Source of the DNA: Sediminibacterium roseum
GTDB lineage: Bacteria; Bacteroidota; Bacteroidia; Chitinophagales; Chitinophagaceae
DNA length: 64,000 nt
Reading direction: 5' to 3'
Assembly: GCF_009939005.1 (NCBI RefSeq)
Contig: NZ_JAACJS010000006.1
Coordinates: 1-64,000 of the forward strand
Below the pieces are notes generated by a model. The model was given only the letters and a program-made list of their open reading frames with translations. It had not been told where the DNA came from and ran no database searches. Both the position numbers and the translations under genes were made by a program. The stretch's first letter is position 1, and every line of letters starts with the position of its first letter. Positions 39,051 through 49,900 of the stretch are shown here, in pieces.

Positions 39051-39437
39051 ATGAAAAAAGTAATTGCATTCGTAGCCGTGGTTGTTTGCTTCTCAGTAAC
39101 AACCGCAATGGCACAAGGCGGCCCAGGCGGTCAAATGACTCCTGAACAACGCGCTGCACAAATGAAAGAAAGACTGGCTCCTGCAAACCTTACAGCTGTT
39201 CAGCAGGACTCAGTGATTGCGATCTGGAACGACAGAGCGATCATGGCCCAGGTGTATGGTACTTCTGATTTTCAAAGTATCTCACGTGAAGACAGGATGG
39301 CTAAAGCGCCGGCAATGAACGAAGCGAGACAAAAAAGACTTGAGAAAGCAGGTTTGTCTGCCGACCAGGCGAAAAAAGTGGTTGAACTTTTGAGCATGCG
39401 CCCAGGTGGTGGTGGACGTCCAGGCGGCGGAAAATAA
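39051..39437 (+). CDS. small secreted helical protein, Spy/CpxP-like pattern
   Basis: 128 residues with a signal peptide ending TAMAQ. The mature part begins GGPGGQMTPEQRAAQMKERL and continues with two more helices (LTAVQQDSVIAIWNDRAIM; RLEKAGLSADQAKKVVELL), ending in PGGGGRPGGGK. The T-P-E-Q-R-A opening resembles Bacteroidota DUF4890-type and Spy/CpxP-like periplasmic proteins, which bind unfolded protein or metal, but the LTxxQ repeats are not well enough preserved to be sure. Preceded by a -7-like TACTTTTC near 39017 and followed by a terminator. Confidence 0.7.
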   Translation: MKKVIAFVAVVVCFSVTTAMAQGGPGGQMTPEQRAAQMKERLAPANLTAVQQDSVIAIWNDRAIMAQVYGTSDFQSISREDRMAKAPAMNEARQKRLEKAGLSADQAKKVVELLSMRPGGGGRPGGGK

Positions 39438-39458
39438 TTTTTCCTTCCCTAACTTATT

Positions 39459-39489
39459 CAATGGCTCCCGGTGGGAGCCATTGTTTTTT
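39459..39489 (+). terminator. intrinsic terminator of the 39051-39437 gene
   Basis: An 11-bp perfect stem (caatggctccc with gggagccattg, 3-nt loop), then TTTTTT. Confidence 0.9.
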
Positions 39490-39595
39490 ATAGGAACCTC
39501 GATCTAATTGTGAATTTGTTAAATAAACCTTCCGGGTAGCTTGCAGCATACCAACAGGTGAACAATCTTGTATTCTTGTCGTAATTTTAGTTGAA

Positions 39596-40321
39596 ATGAA
39601 AAACAACCAATCATTAATGAAAAGAATATTTTTCGCCGCTTTGCTTTGCGCTTTTATCGGAACATCATCGCATGCGCAGGAAGCCGGAGTAACGCGCACG
39701 CCGGAAGAACAAAGGGAACTGTTTAATTTCTGCGACAAGCCCTTTCTCGTAAACAAATTGAAGATCTCCGCTGAAACAGCGGATAAGATCGGCGACCTTA
39801 ACCTCTGGCAAACGCAGCAGCAGAAAACCATCGCAGACAATACCAACGAAACCTATGCCACCGCGGGAGAACTGCAGCAGGAGGTAAACAAGCGCCTGAA
39901 AAAAATAGGCCTTACAGACGACCAGGTAAAAACATTTGCAGAATACAAAAAAAACCAGCTCACCAATCCTGAACCCTGTGCCGCCATTGCATTGTATGCA
40001 AATCCGGCCTATGACACCTTAACGCCGCAACGCGCCTTGCAATTGCTGAAACAGAAATACAGGAAGACCATCATTGAAAAATTGGGCGAAACGGGCAATG
40101 GTAAAATGGCAGATATGGTGATGGAAACAGAGGTGTGGAAACAAAAAACATCGCTCGAAATTTCCAGGATACCGGTCAGCGATTTCAACAGGATAAGAAG
40201 AACGGTATCCATGTACAAAGAAAGAGAAAACAAATACCGCGGGGCGGGGCTTGACGAGAACCAGATCAATACAATGATCGAATTTTTCAGGCAAAACCAG
40301 TTGTACCCACCGGCCGGCTAG
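39596..40321 (+). CDS. secreted helical protein of unknown function
   Basis: 241 residues. Signal peptide ending SSHAQ; either the first ATG or the one at 39617 works. The mature protein is helical and charged, with repeated short helices (RELFNFCDKPFLVNKLKIS, ELQQEVNKRLKKIGLTDDQV, ALQLLKQKYRKTIIEKLGE, GAGLDENQINTMIEFFRQ). The phrases GLTDDQVKTFAEY and GLDENQINTMIEF echo the LSADQAKKV helix of the upstream neighbour, so both may belong to one class of periplasmic helical proteins. No family name can be given. Confidence 0.65.
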   Translation: MKNNQSLMKRIFFAALLCAFIGTSSHAQEAGVTRTPEEQRELFNFCDKPFLVNKLKISAETADKIGDLNLWQTQQQKTIADNTNETYATAGELQQEVNKRLKKIGLTDDQVKTFAEYKKNQLTNPEPCAAIALYANPAYDTLTPQRALQLLKQKYRKTIIEKLGETGNGKMADMVMETEVWKQKTSLEISRIPVSDFNRIRRTVSMYKERENKYRGAGLDENQINTMIEFFRQNQLYPPAG

Positions 40322-40391
40322 TGCACACGCATCGATCAGTAGTCAATCGACATTCAAATTACCGGATCCTTCATACAATAGTATAAGCACA

Positions 40392-40426
40392 TTAAAATGC
40401 CGCAGCTTACAGCTACGGCATTTTAA
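40392..40426. terminator. bidirectional terminator between convergent genes
   Basis: An 11-bp perfect stem (ttaaaatgccg with cggcattttaa) around a 13-nt loop, between the 39596-40321 gene and accC. Confidence 0.75.
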
Positions 40427-40454
40427 ATTTGGGAGCCGGTTGGATCTATGATCC

Positions 40455-41792
40455 TTATTTCATTTTAAACGTCTCCAAAAACTTTGTTGTAAAGTTTCCT
40501 TTGCGGAAGTCTTCGTTCTGCATAAGCTGGAGATGGAAAGGGATCGTGGTTTTTACGCCCTCGATCACGTACTCACTCAAGGCGCGGTACATGGTATCGA
40601 TCGCTTCTTCGCGGGTTTGGGCGATGGTGATGAGTTTGCCGATCATGGAATCGTAATACGGTGGAATTACATAGCCCGCGTAAACATGGCTGTCTACACG
40701 AACGCCATGCCCGCCCGGCGTATGCAATACCGTGATCTTTCCTGGCGAAGGGCGGAAATCGTTGTAAGGATCTTCTGCATTGATGCGGCATTCGATGGCG
40801 TGCATCTGCGGCTCATAATTTTTTCCTGATATTTTTTCGCCTGCGGCGATCTTGATCTGTTCCTTGATCAGGTCGAAATTGATTACCTCTTCCGTAACGC
40901 AGTGCTCCACCTGTATCCGCGTATTCATTTCCATGAAATAAAAATTGCGGTGTTTGTCTACCAGGAACTCGATCGTTCCCACACTCTCATAATTGATTGC
41001 CGCTGCTGCTTTGATGGCTGCCTCTCCCATTTTCTTACGGAGTTCCGGCGTCATAAAGGGTGATGGGGATTCTTCCACGAGTTTCTGGTGGCGGCGCTGG
41101 ATGGAGCAATCCCTTTCGCTCATATGGCAAACGGTGCCGTATTGATCGCCCGCTACCTGGATCTCGATGTGTCTTGGCTCTTCCACGAATTTCTCCATGT
41201 AAATGCCATCGTTCTTGAACGATGCGGCCGCTTCCTGCTTGGCGGTGCTGTAAGCTTTTTCAATTTCGCCTTCGTTCCATACCACGCGCATGCCTTTGCC
41301 ACCGCCACCGGCGGTTGCTTTCAGTATCACCGGGTAGCCTACTTCTTTGGCGAGTGATTTTGCCTGATCTACGCTGTCGAGCAAACCTTCGCCACCCGGA
41401 ACAACGGGTACGCCGGCTTTGATCATCGTATCTTTTGCGGTGATCTTATCGCCCATCTTGTTGATCATCTCAGGCGTTGGCCCGATGAACTTGATGCCGT
41501 GGTCGGCACAGATCTGCGAAAACTTTGCATTCTCTGCCAGGAACCCATAGCCCGGGTGGATGGCGTCTGCATTGGTGATCTCCGCAGCGGCCATGATGTG
41601 CGGAACGTTGAGGTAAGAATCTGCGCTTGCAGGTTTCCCGATACAAACAGCCTCGTCTGCAAATTTTACGTGCAGGCTGTCTTTGTCGGCAGTGGAATAA
41701 ACCGCCACCGTTTTAATGCCCATCTCTCTACAGGTTCTGATCACACGAAGCGCGATCTCTCCCCTGTTGGCGATCAATATTTTTTTAAACAT
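40455..41792 (-). CDS. accC: acetyl-CoA carboxylase biotin carboxylase subunit
   Basis: 445 residues, typical AccC length. It carboxylates the biotin of AccB with bicarbonate and ATP, the first step of fatty acid synthesis. Motifs: [48 protein letters not shown] (ATP-grasp Gly loop), [21 protein letters not shown] segment ([20 protein letters not shown]), [23 protein letters not shown], and [12 protein letters not shown]. It follows accB by 118 bp, transcribed after it. Confidence 0.97.
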   Translation of the reverse strand: MFKKILIANRGEIALRVIRTCREMGIKTVAVYSTADKDSLHVKFADEAVCIGKPASADSYLNVPHIMAAAEITNADAIHPGYGFLAENAKFSQICADHGIKFIGPTPEMINKMGDKITAKDTMIKAGVPVVPGGEGLLDSVDQAKSLAKEVGYPVILKATAGGGGKGMRVVWNEGEIEKAYSTAKQEAAASFKNDGIYMEKFVEEPRHIEIQVAGDQYGTVCHMSERDCSIQRRHQKLVEESPSPFMTPELRKKMGEAAIKAAAAINYESVGTIEFLVDKHRNFYFMEMNTRIQVEHCVTEEVINFDLIKEQIKIAAGEKISGKNYEPQMHAIECRINAEDPYNDFRPSPGKITVLHTPGGHGVRVDSHVYAGYVIPPYYDSMIGKLITIAQTREEAIDTMYRALSEYVIEGVKTTIPFHLQLMQNEDFRKGNFTTKFLETFKMK

Positions 41793-41910
41793 ATATCCCA
41801 GATTATATGACTATTATAGAATGGTATCCCGGTTGCATGGCCCGCCTGTGGTTTTATGGCTCCATCAAAAGAGATCATAAAACGTCACAGAAGATCATTC
41901 GGCCCGGAGG

Positions 41911-42387
41911 TTACGGTTCAACAAGGAACAAAGGCTGGTCGTACTCAACCGGGCTCGCGTCTTCCACAAGCACTTTTACGATGGTACCTTTTACTTCGCT
42001 TTCAATTTCGTTGAACAGTTTCATCGCTTCGATGATGCAGACTACTTTGCCCGGGGTGATCTCTGTTCCAACCTCTGCGAGCAGTGGTTTATCCGGTGCC
42101 GCGCGACGGTAGAAGGTTCCGATCATCGGGCTTTTTACGGTAATGAGGTTATCTGCTTTGGGAGCGGCAGGGGCTGCGGGTGCCGCAGGGGCGGCCGGTG
42201 CGGCTGCGGGCTGTGGCGCAGGTGCCGCCGCGGTAGTGTAAACCTGTGGCTGTGGCGCCGCTACTGTTACTACCGCTTCTTCTTTTTGCTTGATGGTTAC
42301 CTTACCATCCTTGTCTTCAATACTTATCTCACCAATATTGCTTTTGTTGATGATCTTGATCAGTTCGTGAATTTGCTTTAAGTCCAT
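41911..42387 (-). CDS. accB: biotin carboxyl carrier protein
   Basis: 158 residues from the ATG at 42387 (a TTG 9 bp upstream is less likely). An N-terminal helix (DLKQIHELIKIINKSNIGEI) leads to an Ala/Pro-rich flexible linker (about 45-80, with several APAAPAAP units), then the lipoyl/biotinyl domain with the biotinylation motif CIIEAMKLFNEIESE. The MIGTFYRR segment and PLFLVEP end are normal. It carries carboxybiotin between AccC and the carboxyltransferase. Lies between efp and accC. Confidence 0.97.
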   Translation of the reverse strand: MDLKQIHELIKIINKSNIGEISIEDKDGKVTIKQKEEAVVTVAAPQPQVYTTAAAPAPQPAAAPAAPAAPAAPAAPKADNLITVKSPMIGTFYRRAAPDKPLLAEVGTEITPGKVVCIIEAMKLFNEIESEVKGTIVKVLVEDASPVEYDQPLFLVEP

Positions 42388-42568
42388 AATTGGCAAGTTT
42401 TAGGGGTAAAAACGGTATTTTTTGCTCAAATAGGGGGGCAAAATAGCCTTTTTTTGATAAAAACGGGGATTTTCTTTGAACAGTTATGTGCTGAAAAAAC
42501 CGGGCCAAACGCGTGGGAATAAACCGGCGTGGCAACCCGGGGGATTCGTGAACCCGCCCTGATCATAT

Positions 42569-42600
42569 ATAAAAAAGAAAAGACCCGGTTAAGGGTCTCT
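42569..42600 (-). terminator. terminator of efp
   Basis: A short stem (agaccc/gggtct, 6-nt loop) with a T-rich tract at 42569-42580 read on the minus strand, 67 bp after efp. It suggests efp ends before accB, which is probably transcribed separately or by readthrough. Confidence 0.65.
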
Positions 42601-42666
42601 CCAGATTTTTCCGGGGATCCGCTGAAAACAGCGTGCTGTGACGTTTCCGCGGTCCTTGTCTCTCGA

Positions 42667-43242
42667 TTAGTGTTTTTCTTCCTTTACGCGCTCTACGTAA
42701 GAACCATCTTTTGTATTGATCCTGATGAGTTCATCGGCTTCTACAAACAGGGGAACCATTACGGTTGCACCGGTTTCTACGGTTGCGGCTTTGAGCGCGC
42801 GGGTAGCCGTATCGCCACGGAGACCCGGTTCGCAATAGGTGATCCGCAAAACGATTTTCTCGGGGAGCTCGGCACCGATCGGTTGATCGGTTTCTGTATT
42901 GATGTATACCAGCACCTCGGATCCATCCATCAAAAACTGCGGCGAATCGATCATCTCTTCCCCGAGGGCGATCTGTTCGAAGGTCTCGTTGTTCATGAGA
43001 TTGTAACCCGTATCATCTTTATAAAGAAACTGGAAAGCTTTTTTCTCAACACGAACCGGGAAGATGTTCTCTCCACTGTTCCATGTTTTTTCAATTGAAC
43101 GTTTGTTGTCAACGCCCTTTAATTTGGCCCACACTTTCGCAGCGGCGCGCGCTGTTTTGTTCTCACCAAATTCTACTACGGAATAGAGGCTCCCGTCTAA
43201 TTTCAGGATCAGGCCACGGCTGATGTCGGATGTTGTTGCCAT
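42667..43242 (-). CDS. efp: elongation factor P with arginine-type tip loop
   Basis: 191 residues. EF-P rescues ribosomes stalled at polyproline. Three beta domains are recognisable, including PIGAELPEKIVLRITYCEPGLRGDTATRALKAATVETG and the closing DELIRINTKDGSYVERV. The tip loop that reaches the peptidyl centre normally reads K-P-G-K-G; here it reads KTARAAAK (residues 29-36), placing Arg at position 32 where lysine usually stands. That resembles the arginine-type EF-P of Pseudomonas, which is rhamnosylated by EarP. No EarP or lysine-modifying gene is in this window. The promoter box is at 43265-43272. Confidence 0.95.
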   Translation of the reverse strand: MATTSDISRGLILKLDGSLYSVVEFGENKTARAAAKVWAKLKGVDNKRSIEKTWNSGENIFPVRVEKKAFQFLYKDDTGYNLMNNETFEQIALGEEMIDSPQFLMDGSEVLVYINTETDQPIGAELPEKIVLRITYCEPGLRGDTATRALKAATVETGATVMVPLFVEADELIRINTKDGSYVERVKEEKH

Positions 43243-43264
43243 TATACTTGTTTTAAGGTAGGCG

Positions 43265-43272
43265 CAAAAGTA
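43265..43272 (-). promoter_or_regulatory. -7 box of efp
   Basis: TACTTTTG on the minus strand, 23 nt upstream of the efp ATG. Confidence 0.55.
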
Positions 43273-43458
43273 GGGATTTTTCCGGTTTCAGCTTTCTGGT
43301 TGGATTGCGGGCCGCCTGCCGCAATTGCGTAACGTGCAGAAAAACAGGCAAAAGACAAAAAAAGCGGTACGTGTCTTCTTCAATTGGTAAAAATTTATAC
43401 AACCCGGGCTGCGCGCAGATTCCGGCCGGTATCTATCATTCCAGCCAACACACTTGTT

Positions 43459-45732
43459 ATGAAAAAAACGCTACCCAGCCTTCTTACATTCATCTGCCTT
43501 CTCTTCGCGGCACAATTGTTTGCCAACACAGTGGCCGTAAAGGGCACAGTAAAAGACTCGCTCAACAACCCGGTTGCAAACAGGACTGTTAAGATCTACG
43601 CAGACAGCAGCTGCAACATCGTTCACACTGTAACCACCAATGCGAATGGATATTATATAGATACGCTCTCCTGCAGCAATACCATCAACAAAGTAACCGT
43701 TGTTGTTGAAGACTGCAAGGGCGCTCGCATCGTTCAAAATGCCACGGTAGGTGCAGGCGGTTATGCAGAAAGTAATTTCAGGATCTGCAGCACTACGCAG
43801 GCGCCACCGGTAAACTGCAATGCGGTATTCACATACTCATCCGTTGCCACCGGCGTGAAATTTACAGCAGGCGCTTCTACGGCACCTGCGGGCGACAGCA
43901 TCACCAGCTATACCTGGAATTTCGGCGACAGCACTGCGCCCGCTGCAGGAACGAAAGACCCGTTGCATGTTTATAACCATGCAGGCACCTACAACGCGTG
44001 CGTAACCATCAAAACAAAAAAAGGATGTGAAAGCACCTACTGCAAGGCTGTTGTTTTTCAGCCACAGGTAAGCTGTAAGGCCACGGCCTCTTTTACCATT
44101 GAAAAAATAGCTCCTAAGAAATACCGTTTCAACAGCACGCAAAGCAATGTACTTGCGGGCGACAGCATCTTCAGCCGCATCTGGCAGTTTGGCGACGGCA
44201 CCTCTACCGATGGAAACAAGATCGTCATAGAAAAAGAATTCAAAGACACAGGTGTTTTCAATGTTTGCCTGAAAGTGGTGAGTGTGAAAGGTTGCGACAA
44301 CAAAACATGCGCCACCGTAACCGTACGCGATACAACGACAACACCTACTGTGCCCACCAATTGCAAAGCATCATTTACCTATACGATCAAGGATTCGACC
44401 ATCAAATTCAACAGCGCCGCATCCGTTGCAAGTTCTGTTGCGGGCGACAGCATCATCAGCAGAACCTGGTCGTACACAGACAGTACACACAACCTGACAC
44501 TCGGGGGAAATGTTGTTGACCCATCTTTTGACTACAGCAAACCGGGGGCATACAAGGTCACCCTCGTGATCAAAACAAAAAAAGGGTGCGAGAGCAAGAC
44601 AACCGTACTTGTTGTGATCAATCCCCCACACCCGCCGGTTCCATGTAAAGCCGCGTTCACTTACACGATCAAGGACTCAACCATATATTTCAACAGTGCG
44701 GCATCAAGTGCAAGCAATGCACCGGGCGACAGCATCATCAGCAGAACCTGGTCTTACACCGACAGCGCAAACAATGTATCGCTTGGTGGAAATGTGGTTG
44801 CGCCGTTTTATGTATACAGCAAACCGGGTTCTTACAAGGTAACACTGGTGATCAAAACCAAGGCAGGGTGCGAAAGCAGAACGTCTGTTGTAGTGGTGAT
44901 ACCAGCGCCACAGGCTGCATCATGCAAGGCATCGTTTGTGTTTACGGTTGAAAAAGGTTCGGTTAAATTCAAAAGCACCTCAACCGGCGCTACGGCACTC
45001 GATAGTGTGACAGGGTACACATGGATCTTCGGAGACAGCACCGCGCCCGTTCAAAACAGCAAGGACCCGTTACATGTGTATCCAAAAAGCGGGAAGTACG
45101 CTGTAACGCTTTACATCAAAACAAAAAGCGGGTGTGAAAGCAAATTCACCGAACATGTTTCTGTAACCGTTGCCCCTCCTGTTAACTGTGCGGCAGATGT
45201 ACAATTTACCGCAGAGCGTGTGAGCCTGAAAAGAGTGCAGTTCAACAGCAGCATGAGCAAAACAAATGCGAGCGACAGCATCATCCAGCGCAGCTGGAAA
45301 TTTGGAGACGGCACCGCTTTGAACGGCAATGAGATCAAACCCCTGAAAGAATTTCCTGCACCGGGTATTTACAATGCGTGTCTTGAAATAAAAACGGTGA
45401 ACGGTTGTGTTGCACAGGCCTGCAAGCAGGTAACGGTTCAGGACACTGTTTCCACACCACAATCTTCTGTAGATTATATCAAGATCATCAGCATCAATCC
45501 GAACCCCGTAATCACCAAAATGGTGGCCACGATCTACAGCAGGAACACCAATGCGGAAGCGGAGATCACGGTATACGATATCTATGGCGCACCCAAACTG
45601 ACCATCAAAAAATTACTGGCGCAGGGAAACAATGTATACGAGATCAACCTGGGCAATCTTTACCACGGCCCGTACTTCCTGAAAGTGAGCACAAGGAGTG
45701 CGAGGGACGCCAAGGCATTCTATAAATTGTAA
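43459..45732 (+). CDS. PKD-repeat surface protein with T9SS sorting domain
   Basis: 757 residues from the ATG at 43459 (signal peptide [21 protein letters not shown]). A carboxypeptidase-regulatory-like domain comes first (about 22-105: [18 protein letters not shown], then [14 protein letters not shown]). Six PKD domains follow, beginning near residues 118, 204, 300, 394, 487 and 575. Most keep the W-x-F-G-D core ([34 protein letters not shown]), while the third and fourth have WSYTDS. The last ~85 residues form the T9SS signal ([17 protein letters not shown], then [11 protein letters not shown]). Cell-surface; adhesive or polysaccharide-binding role is inference. Confidence 0.9.
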   Translation: MKKTLPSLLTFICLLFAAQLFANTVAVKGTVKDSLNNPVANRTVKIYADSSCNIVHTVTTNANGYYIDTLSCSNTINKVTVVVEDCKGARIVQNATVGAGGYAESNFRICSTTQAPPVNCNAVFTYSSVATGVKFTAGASTAPAGDSITSYTWNFGDSTAPAAGTKDPLHVYNHAGTYNACVTIKTKKGCESTYCKAVVFQPQVSCKATASFTIEKIAPKKYRFNSTQSNVLAGDSIFSRIWQFGDGTSTDGNKIVIEKEFKDTGVFNVCLKVVSVKGCDNKTCATVTVRDTTTTPTVPTNCKASFTYTIKDSTIKFNSAASVASSVAGDSIISRTWSYTDSTHNLTLGGNVVDPSFDYSKPGAYKVTLVIKTKKGCESKTTVLVVINPPHPPVPCKAAFTYTIKDSTIYFNSAASSASNAPGDSIISRTWSYTDSANNVSLGGNVVAPFYVYSKPGSYKVTLVIKTKAGCESRTSVVVVIPAPQAASCKASFVFTVEKGSVKFKSTSTGATALDSVTGYTWIFGDSTAPVQNSKDPLHVYPKSGKYAVTLYIKTKSGCESKFTEHVSVTVAPPVNCAADVQFTAERVSLKRVQFNSSMSKTNASDSIIQRSWKFGDGTALNGNEIKPLKEFPAPGIYNACLEIKTVNGCVAQACKQVTVQDTVSTPQSSVDYIKIISINPNPVITKMVATIYSRNTNAEAEITVYDIYGAPKLTIKKLLAQGNNVYEINLGNLYHGPYFLKVSTRSARDAKAFYKL
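44383..44946. repeat. tandem duplication of one PKD unit
   Basis: The segment acgatcaaggaytc at 44383 recurs at 44665, a 282-bp (94-codon) period. The two adjoining PKD units share TYTIKDSTI and [14 protein letters not shown], closer to each other than to the other four. Confidence 0.75.
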
Positions 45733-45764
45733 GCACAGGTATAAAAAAAGAACACAGCAAAACA

Positions 45765-45816
45765 GGAAGCAGGGATCCCGGATGGTTATCATAACCCCGG
45801 ATCCCTGCTTCTGTTT
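45765..45816 (+). terminator. terminator of the PKD protein gene
   Basis: A long stem (gaagcagggatcc with ggatccctgcttc, a few bases bulged near the loop) followed by TGTTTTC. Confidence 0.75.
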
Positions 45817-45903
45817 TCATTTCAGCCGTGACGACCGGCCAGAAAATAACCCTGAATCGCCCTTTTCTTGCAGCTTGCGCCTTGTCTCTTACCCCTTTTC
45901 CCT

Positions 45904-45911
45904 TATTTTTG
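45904..45911 (+). promoter_or_regulatory. -7 box of sucD
   Basis: TATTTTTG, a TAnnTTTG match, 33 nt before the sucD ATG. Confidence 0.55.
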
Positions 45912-45943
45912 CCGCAATTTCCAAACTAACAGAAACAATTACC

Positions 45944-46816
45944 ATGGCAGTATTAGTCAATAAAGACTCTAAGATCATTGTTCAGGGTTTTACGGGTACA
46001 GAAGGTACATTTCATGCTACGCAGATGATTGAGTATGGAACCAACGTGGTGGGTGGTGTTACGCCAAACAAGGGCGGAACAACGCATCTCGACAGGCCCG
46101 TTTTCAACACGGTGGCCGATGCTGTTAAAAAAACAGGTGCGGATGTGAGCATCATTTTCGTTCCGCCGGCATTTGCGGCAGATGCGATCATGGAAGCAAC
46201 GGATGCAGGTATCAGCCTCGTGGTTTGTATCACCGAAGGAATACCTGTGCAGGATATGGTGAAAGTAAAAAACTACCTGCTCGGAAAAAATACAAGGCTG
46301 ATCGGCCCGAACTGCCCGGGTGTAATTACCGCCGGCGAAGCAAAAGTGGGTATTATGCCGGGCTTTATCTTTAAACAAGGCCGCATCGGCATCGTATCAA
46401 AAAGCGGTACGCTTACCTATGAGGCAGCGGACCAGGTGGTGAAAGCGGGGCTTGGCATCAGCACGGCCATAGGCATTGGCGGAGACCCGATCATTGGCAC
46501 GCCTACCAAGGAAGCAGTGGAATTGTTGATGAACGACCCGGAAACAGACGGCATCATAATGATCGGCGAGATCGGCGGAAGCATGGAAGCAGACGCGGCA
46601 CGCTGGATCAAAGACAATAAGAAAAAACCAGTGGTAGGTTTCATCGCCGGCCAGACAGCGCCTCCGGGCCGCCGTATGGGGCACGCCGGTGCAATCATCG
46701 GTGGTGCAGACGATACAGCCGCCGCCAAAATGAAGATCATGGCAGAATGTGGCATTGAAGTAGTGGCCAGCCCGGCAGACATCGGCAAAACCATGGCCGC
46801 CGCCCTGAAAAAATAA
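45944..46816 (+). CDS. sucD: succinyl-CoA synthetase alpha subunit
   Basis: 290 residues from the ATG at 45944. A longer frame reaches back to 45698, but it would contain the terminator and the -7 box. The enzyme interconverts succinyl-CoA and succinate with ATP or GTP formation. Visible: the CoA-binding Rossmann start [47 protein letters not shown], and the phospho-histidine region [13 protein letters not shown]. The usual partner sucC is not adjacent, so the beta subunit must be encoded elsewhere. Confidence 0.96.
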   Translation: MAVLVNKDSKIIVQGFTGTEGTFHATQMIEYGTNVVGGVTPNKGGTTHLDRPVFNTVADAVKKTGADVSIIFVPPAFAADAIMEATDAGISLVVCITEGIPVQDMVKVKNYLLGKNTRLIGPNCPGVITAGEAKVGIMPGFIFKQGRIGIVSKSGTLTYEAADQVVKAGLGISTAIGIGGDPIIGTPTKEAVELLMNDPETDGIIMIGEIGGSMEADAARWIKDNKKKPVVGFIAGQTAPPGRRMGHAGAIIGGADDTAAAKMKIMAECGIEVVASPADIGKTMAAALKK

Positions 46817-46841
46817 TTCGCAATATCTTTATACAACATCG

Positions 46842-46872
46842 ATCCCGGTAAAGTTTTTGCCGGGATTTTTGT
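46842..46872 (+). terminator. terminator of sucD
   Basis: Stem atcccgg/ccgggat around an 11-nt loop, then TTTTTG, 25 bp after the sucD stop. Confidence 0.85.
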
Positions 46873-46988
46873 TTGGCGGGTTCGTGGTAAGCATCAAAAG
46901 AATGTTAATGCATGTCAATAGCTATGTATTAACCGGGATTATGGCATCATTTTCCTGAACAACCTATTTTAATCTGAAAAACCGGTAC

Positions 46989-49900
46989 ATGACAGCACGC
47001 ATTTTTACTTTTGTTTTAGCACTTACTTTTTCTTTGGGCGCATGGGCACAGCAGGATACTGTTTTTCAGAAAGAATGGAAAGAGATCGACAACAACATCG
47101 AAAAAGACGACCTTACCAAGACCGCCCTGGCCAAGGTTAACCAGCTTTACAAACGCGCAAAACAGCGGCAATTGAACGACCAGGTGGTGAAGGCCCTGCT
47201 CTACCGGTTTGCCCTCGAGCAAAGAGTGGTGGAAGACAACCGCGTGGCAGCGATCCATACGCTCAAAGAAGAGATCAGGGCCACAACCGACCCGGTACAG
47301 AGGGCGATATTATACAACAACCTTGCACAGCAATACATTTTTTATTACAACAGGGTGAGGTGGACGATCCGCGACCGTGCACAGACCGTTAACACACCCA
47401 AGGGTAGCATAACAACATGGAGCGATGGGGATTTTGCCGATTCGATACGCGCCGCCTTTGCCAGTGCCCTGCAGTATAAAGACATCCTGAAACAGAAAAA
47501 AAATGCCTTGTACGGCGCCATCATCATTAAGGGAGACTCGCTTAACCTGAGGCCCACGCTTTTCGACCTGGTTGCACACGCGGCCATTGATCATTTCAGG
47601 TATAGCATCTTTCCGCCAACGGCAAAAGGCGAGTTCCTGCTCAGCGATCCCAACACCCTGAAACCCGCTGAAGTATTCCTGTCGTCGCAGGTAAAAACAA
47701 ACGACAGCAGCTCCTACAAATGGCTCACGCTTGACCTGTATAAACAGCTTATCCAGTTTCACCGCAACGACGCAGACAAAAATGCCCTGGTAACCGTTGA
47801 CCTGGAAAGAATTGAATGGGTACACGAAGCCGCGGTTTTTGCAGGCAAGGATGCGTTGTATAAAGAAACGCTGGAAAAACTCATCAACCAGTATCCGGAC
47901 GTAACGGCTACGGCACATGTATGGTATTTGCTTGCAGCTTTGGAATCAGACAAAGCCGGGGCCTACTCCGCATTACAGGACACTGCAAACCGCTACGGCT
48001 ATGTAACCGCTCTACAGTTGATCGAAAAAGGGCTGTCGCATTTTAAAGGGAACAACACCGGCGTTGCAGAAATGAAAAACCTGGCGGCGCAGATCAAACG
48101 GGTAGAACTGAGAACAGAAACAGAACTTGTGAACGTTCCCGGCAAACCCATTCTCGCATCGGTGATCTACCGCAATACCCCTGCTTTGTATGGAAGGATC
48201 ATACGCGTGATGCCCAATGATACGGTGTTCGACCGCACCGCCATTAATTTTACACATGCCGCCGCCCGGGTTCCCTACCGCATGTTTGCGCAACAGCTCC
48301 CGGCAAGTGAGGACCACCAGCAGCATACGGCCGCTTTTAAGATCGACCAGTTGCCTGCCGGTTATTATGTGCTTATGACAAGCAACAACAGTGGCTTTGT
48401 TGACTCGGCCGATAAGATCTCCGTGCAATATTTTCACGTATCATCGATCAGCTACGTAAAAACAACCGGTCGCCTCTTTGTACTCAACAGGCAAACGGGC
48501 GAACCGATGAAGAACGTAAAGGTGATCACAACAAAACAGACCTATGTACCGGGAACAAGAACAAACAGGATCGATACGGTTGCTGTAACGAACACCGACC
48601 AGAATGGAATGGTGTCCACATCCGCAACCGAAAACAGCACCGCAGGTATGAACATGGGGTATATTTTTGTTACACCGGGCGATACGCTGAACACCTATGC
48701 CAGCGAATACATTTACCGCAATACGGAAAGACAGAACGCACCCGATACCTACGAAAAACAAAACCGCAAAGTGTTTTTCTTCATGGACCGGTCTATTTAC
48801 CGGCCCGGGCAACAAATTTTCTTCAAGGGAATTGCCACAACAAAAGATTTCGAGACAAAGCTCAGCAAACTCATTACGAAGGATTCGGTAAAGGTTTACC
48901 TGAGGGATGCCAATGGAAAAACGATTGACTCTTTGACCGGCGCACCGAACAGTTACGGCTCCTTCGCAGGTAAATTCAATATTCCGCAAAATGTATTAAC
49001 GGGAACTTTCTACCTGGAGGCGCGTGATTTTTATTCCTCTCAATACTTCCAGGTAGAAGAATACAAGCGCCCGACCTTTGATGTTACGATCGATAAACCA
49101 AAAGGAAGTTACCGCCTCAATGATGTGATCACCATCACCGGAACGGCGAAAGCTTTTTCAGGCAATATGATCGATGGCGCATCCGTAAACTATAACATCA
49201 CAAGGAACAAAAGATTTCTCGATCCGTGGTTCAGGCGCATCGCACCGGGGCGTGACAATGGCGCGCAGATCGCCCACGGCGTGGTAAAAACAAATGCGCA
49301 GGGAAAATTCACCATCCAGTTCCCTGCATTTGCCGATGATATAACGGACAGCACCGGCGACCCTGTGTTTGAATTCAACATTTCAACAGACGTAACAGAT
49401 GTGAGCGGTGAAACGCGCAGCGCCTCCGCCAAAGTGAACGTAGGCTTTAAATCGCTGCTGCTCGAAATAACGGCAAACCAAACCGGGAACAAAGACAGCG
49501 CACAAACCATCCTCATCAATACCACGAACTTCAGCCAGGAAAAAGAACCCGCACAGGTTAAGGTGATGGTGTATAAACTGATCGAACAGCCCATCAAGCG
49601 CCAGCGGCTTTTGTCACAACCGGATCAGTTCATTTTATCAAAAGAAGAATTCAGCAAATATTTCCCGGATGACCAGTACGGCGACGAACCAGAATTGCAA
49701 AACTGGCCGTCAACCGGGATCGCTTTTGAAGAAACCATTTATACAAAAGACCAGGCAGGCGTAACCGTTCCCGCAGGGAAGTTGTCTGCCGGCCGGTACC
49801 GCATCGTTGCCATTACAACAGACAAGTTGGGCAAGGAAGTAAAACAGACGGGCTACCTGTTGCTGTTCGATAAAAACGACATGGCAGCGTTTCTTCTCAA

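Noticed and set aside
45698..45943. N-terminal extension of sucD
   Set aside because: It would contain the terminator at 45765-45816 and the -7 box at 45904, and adds nothing found in SucD.
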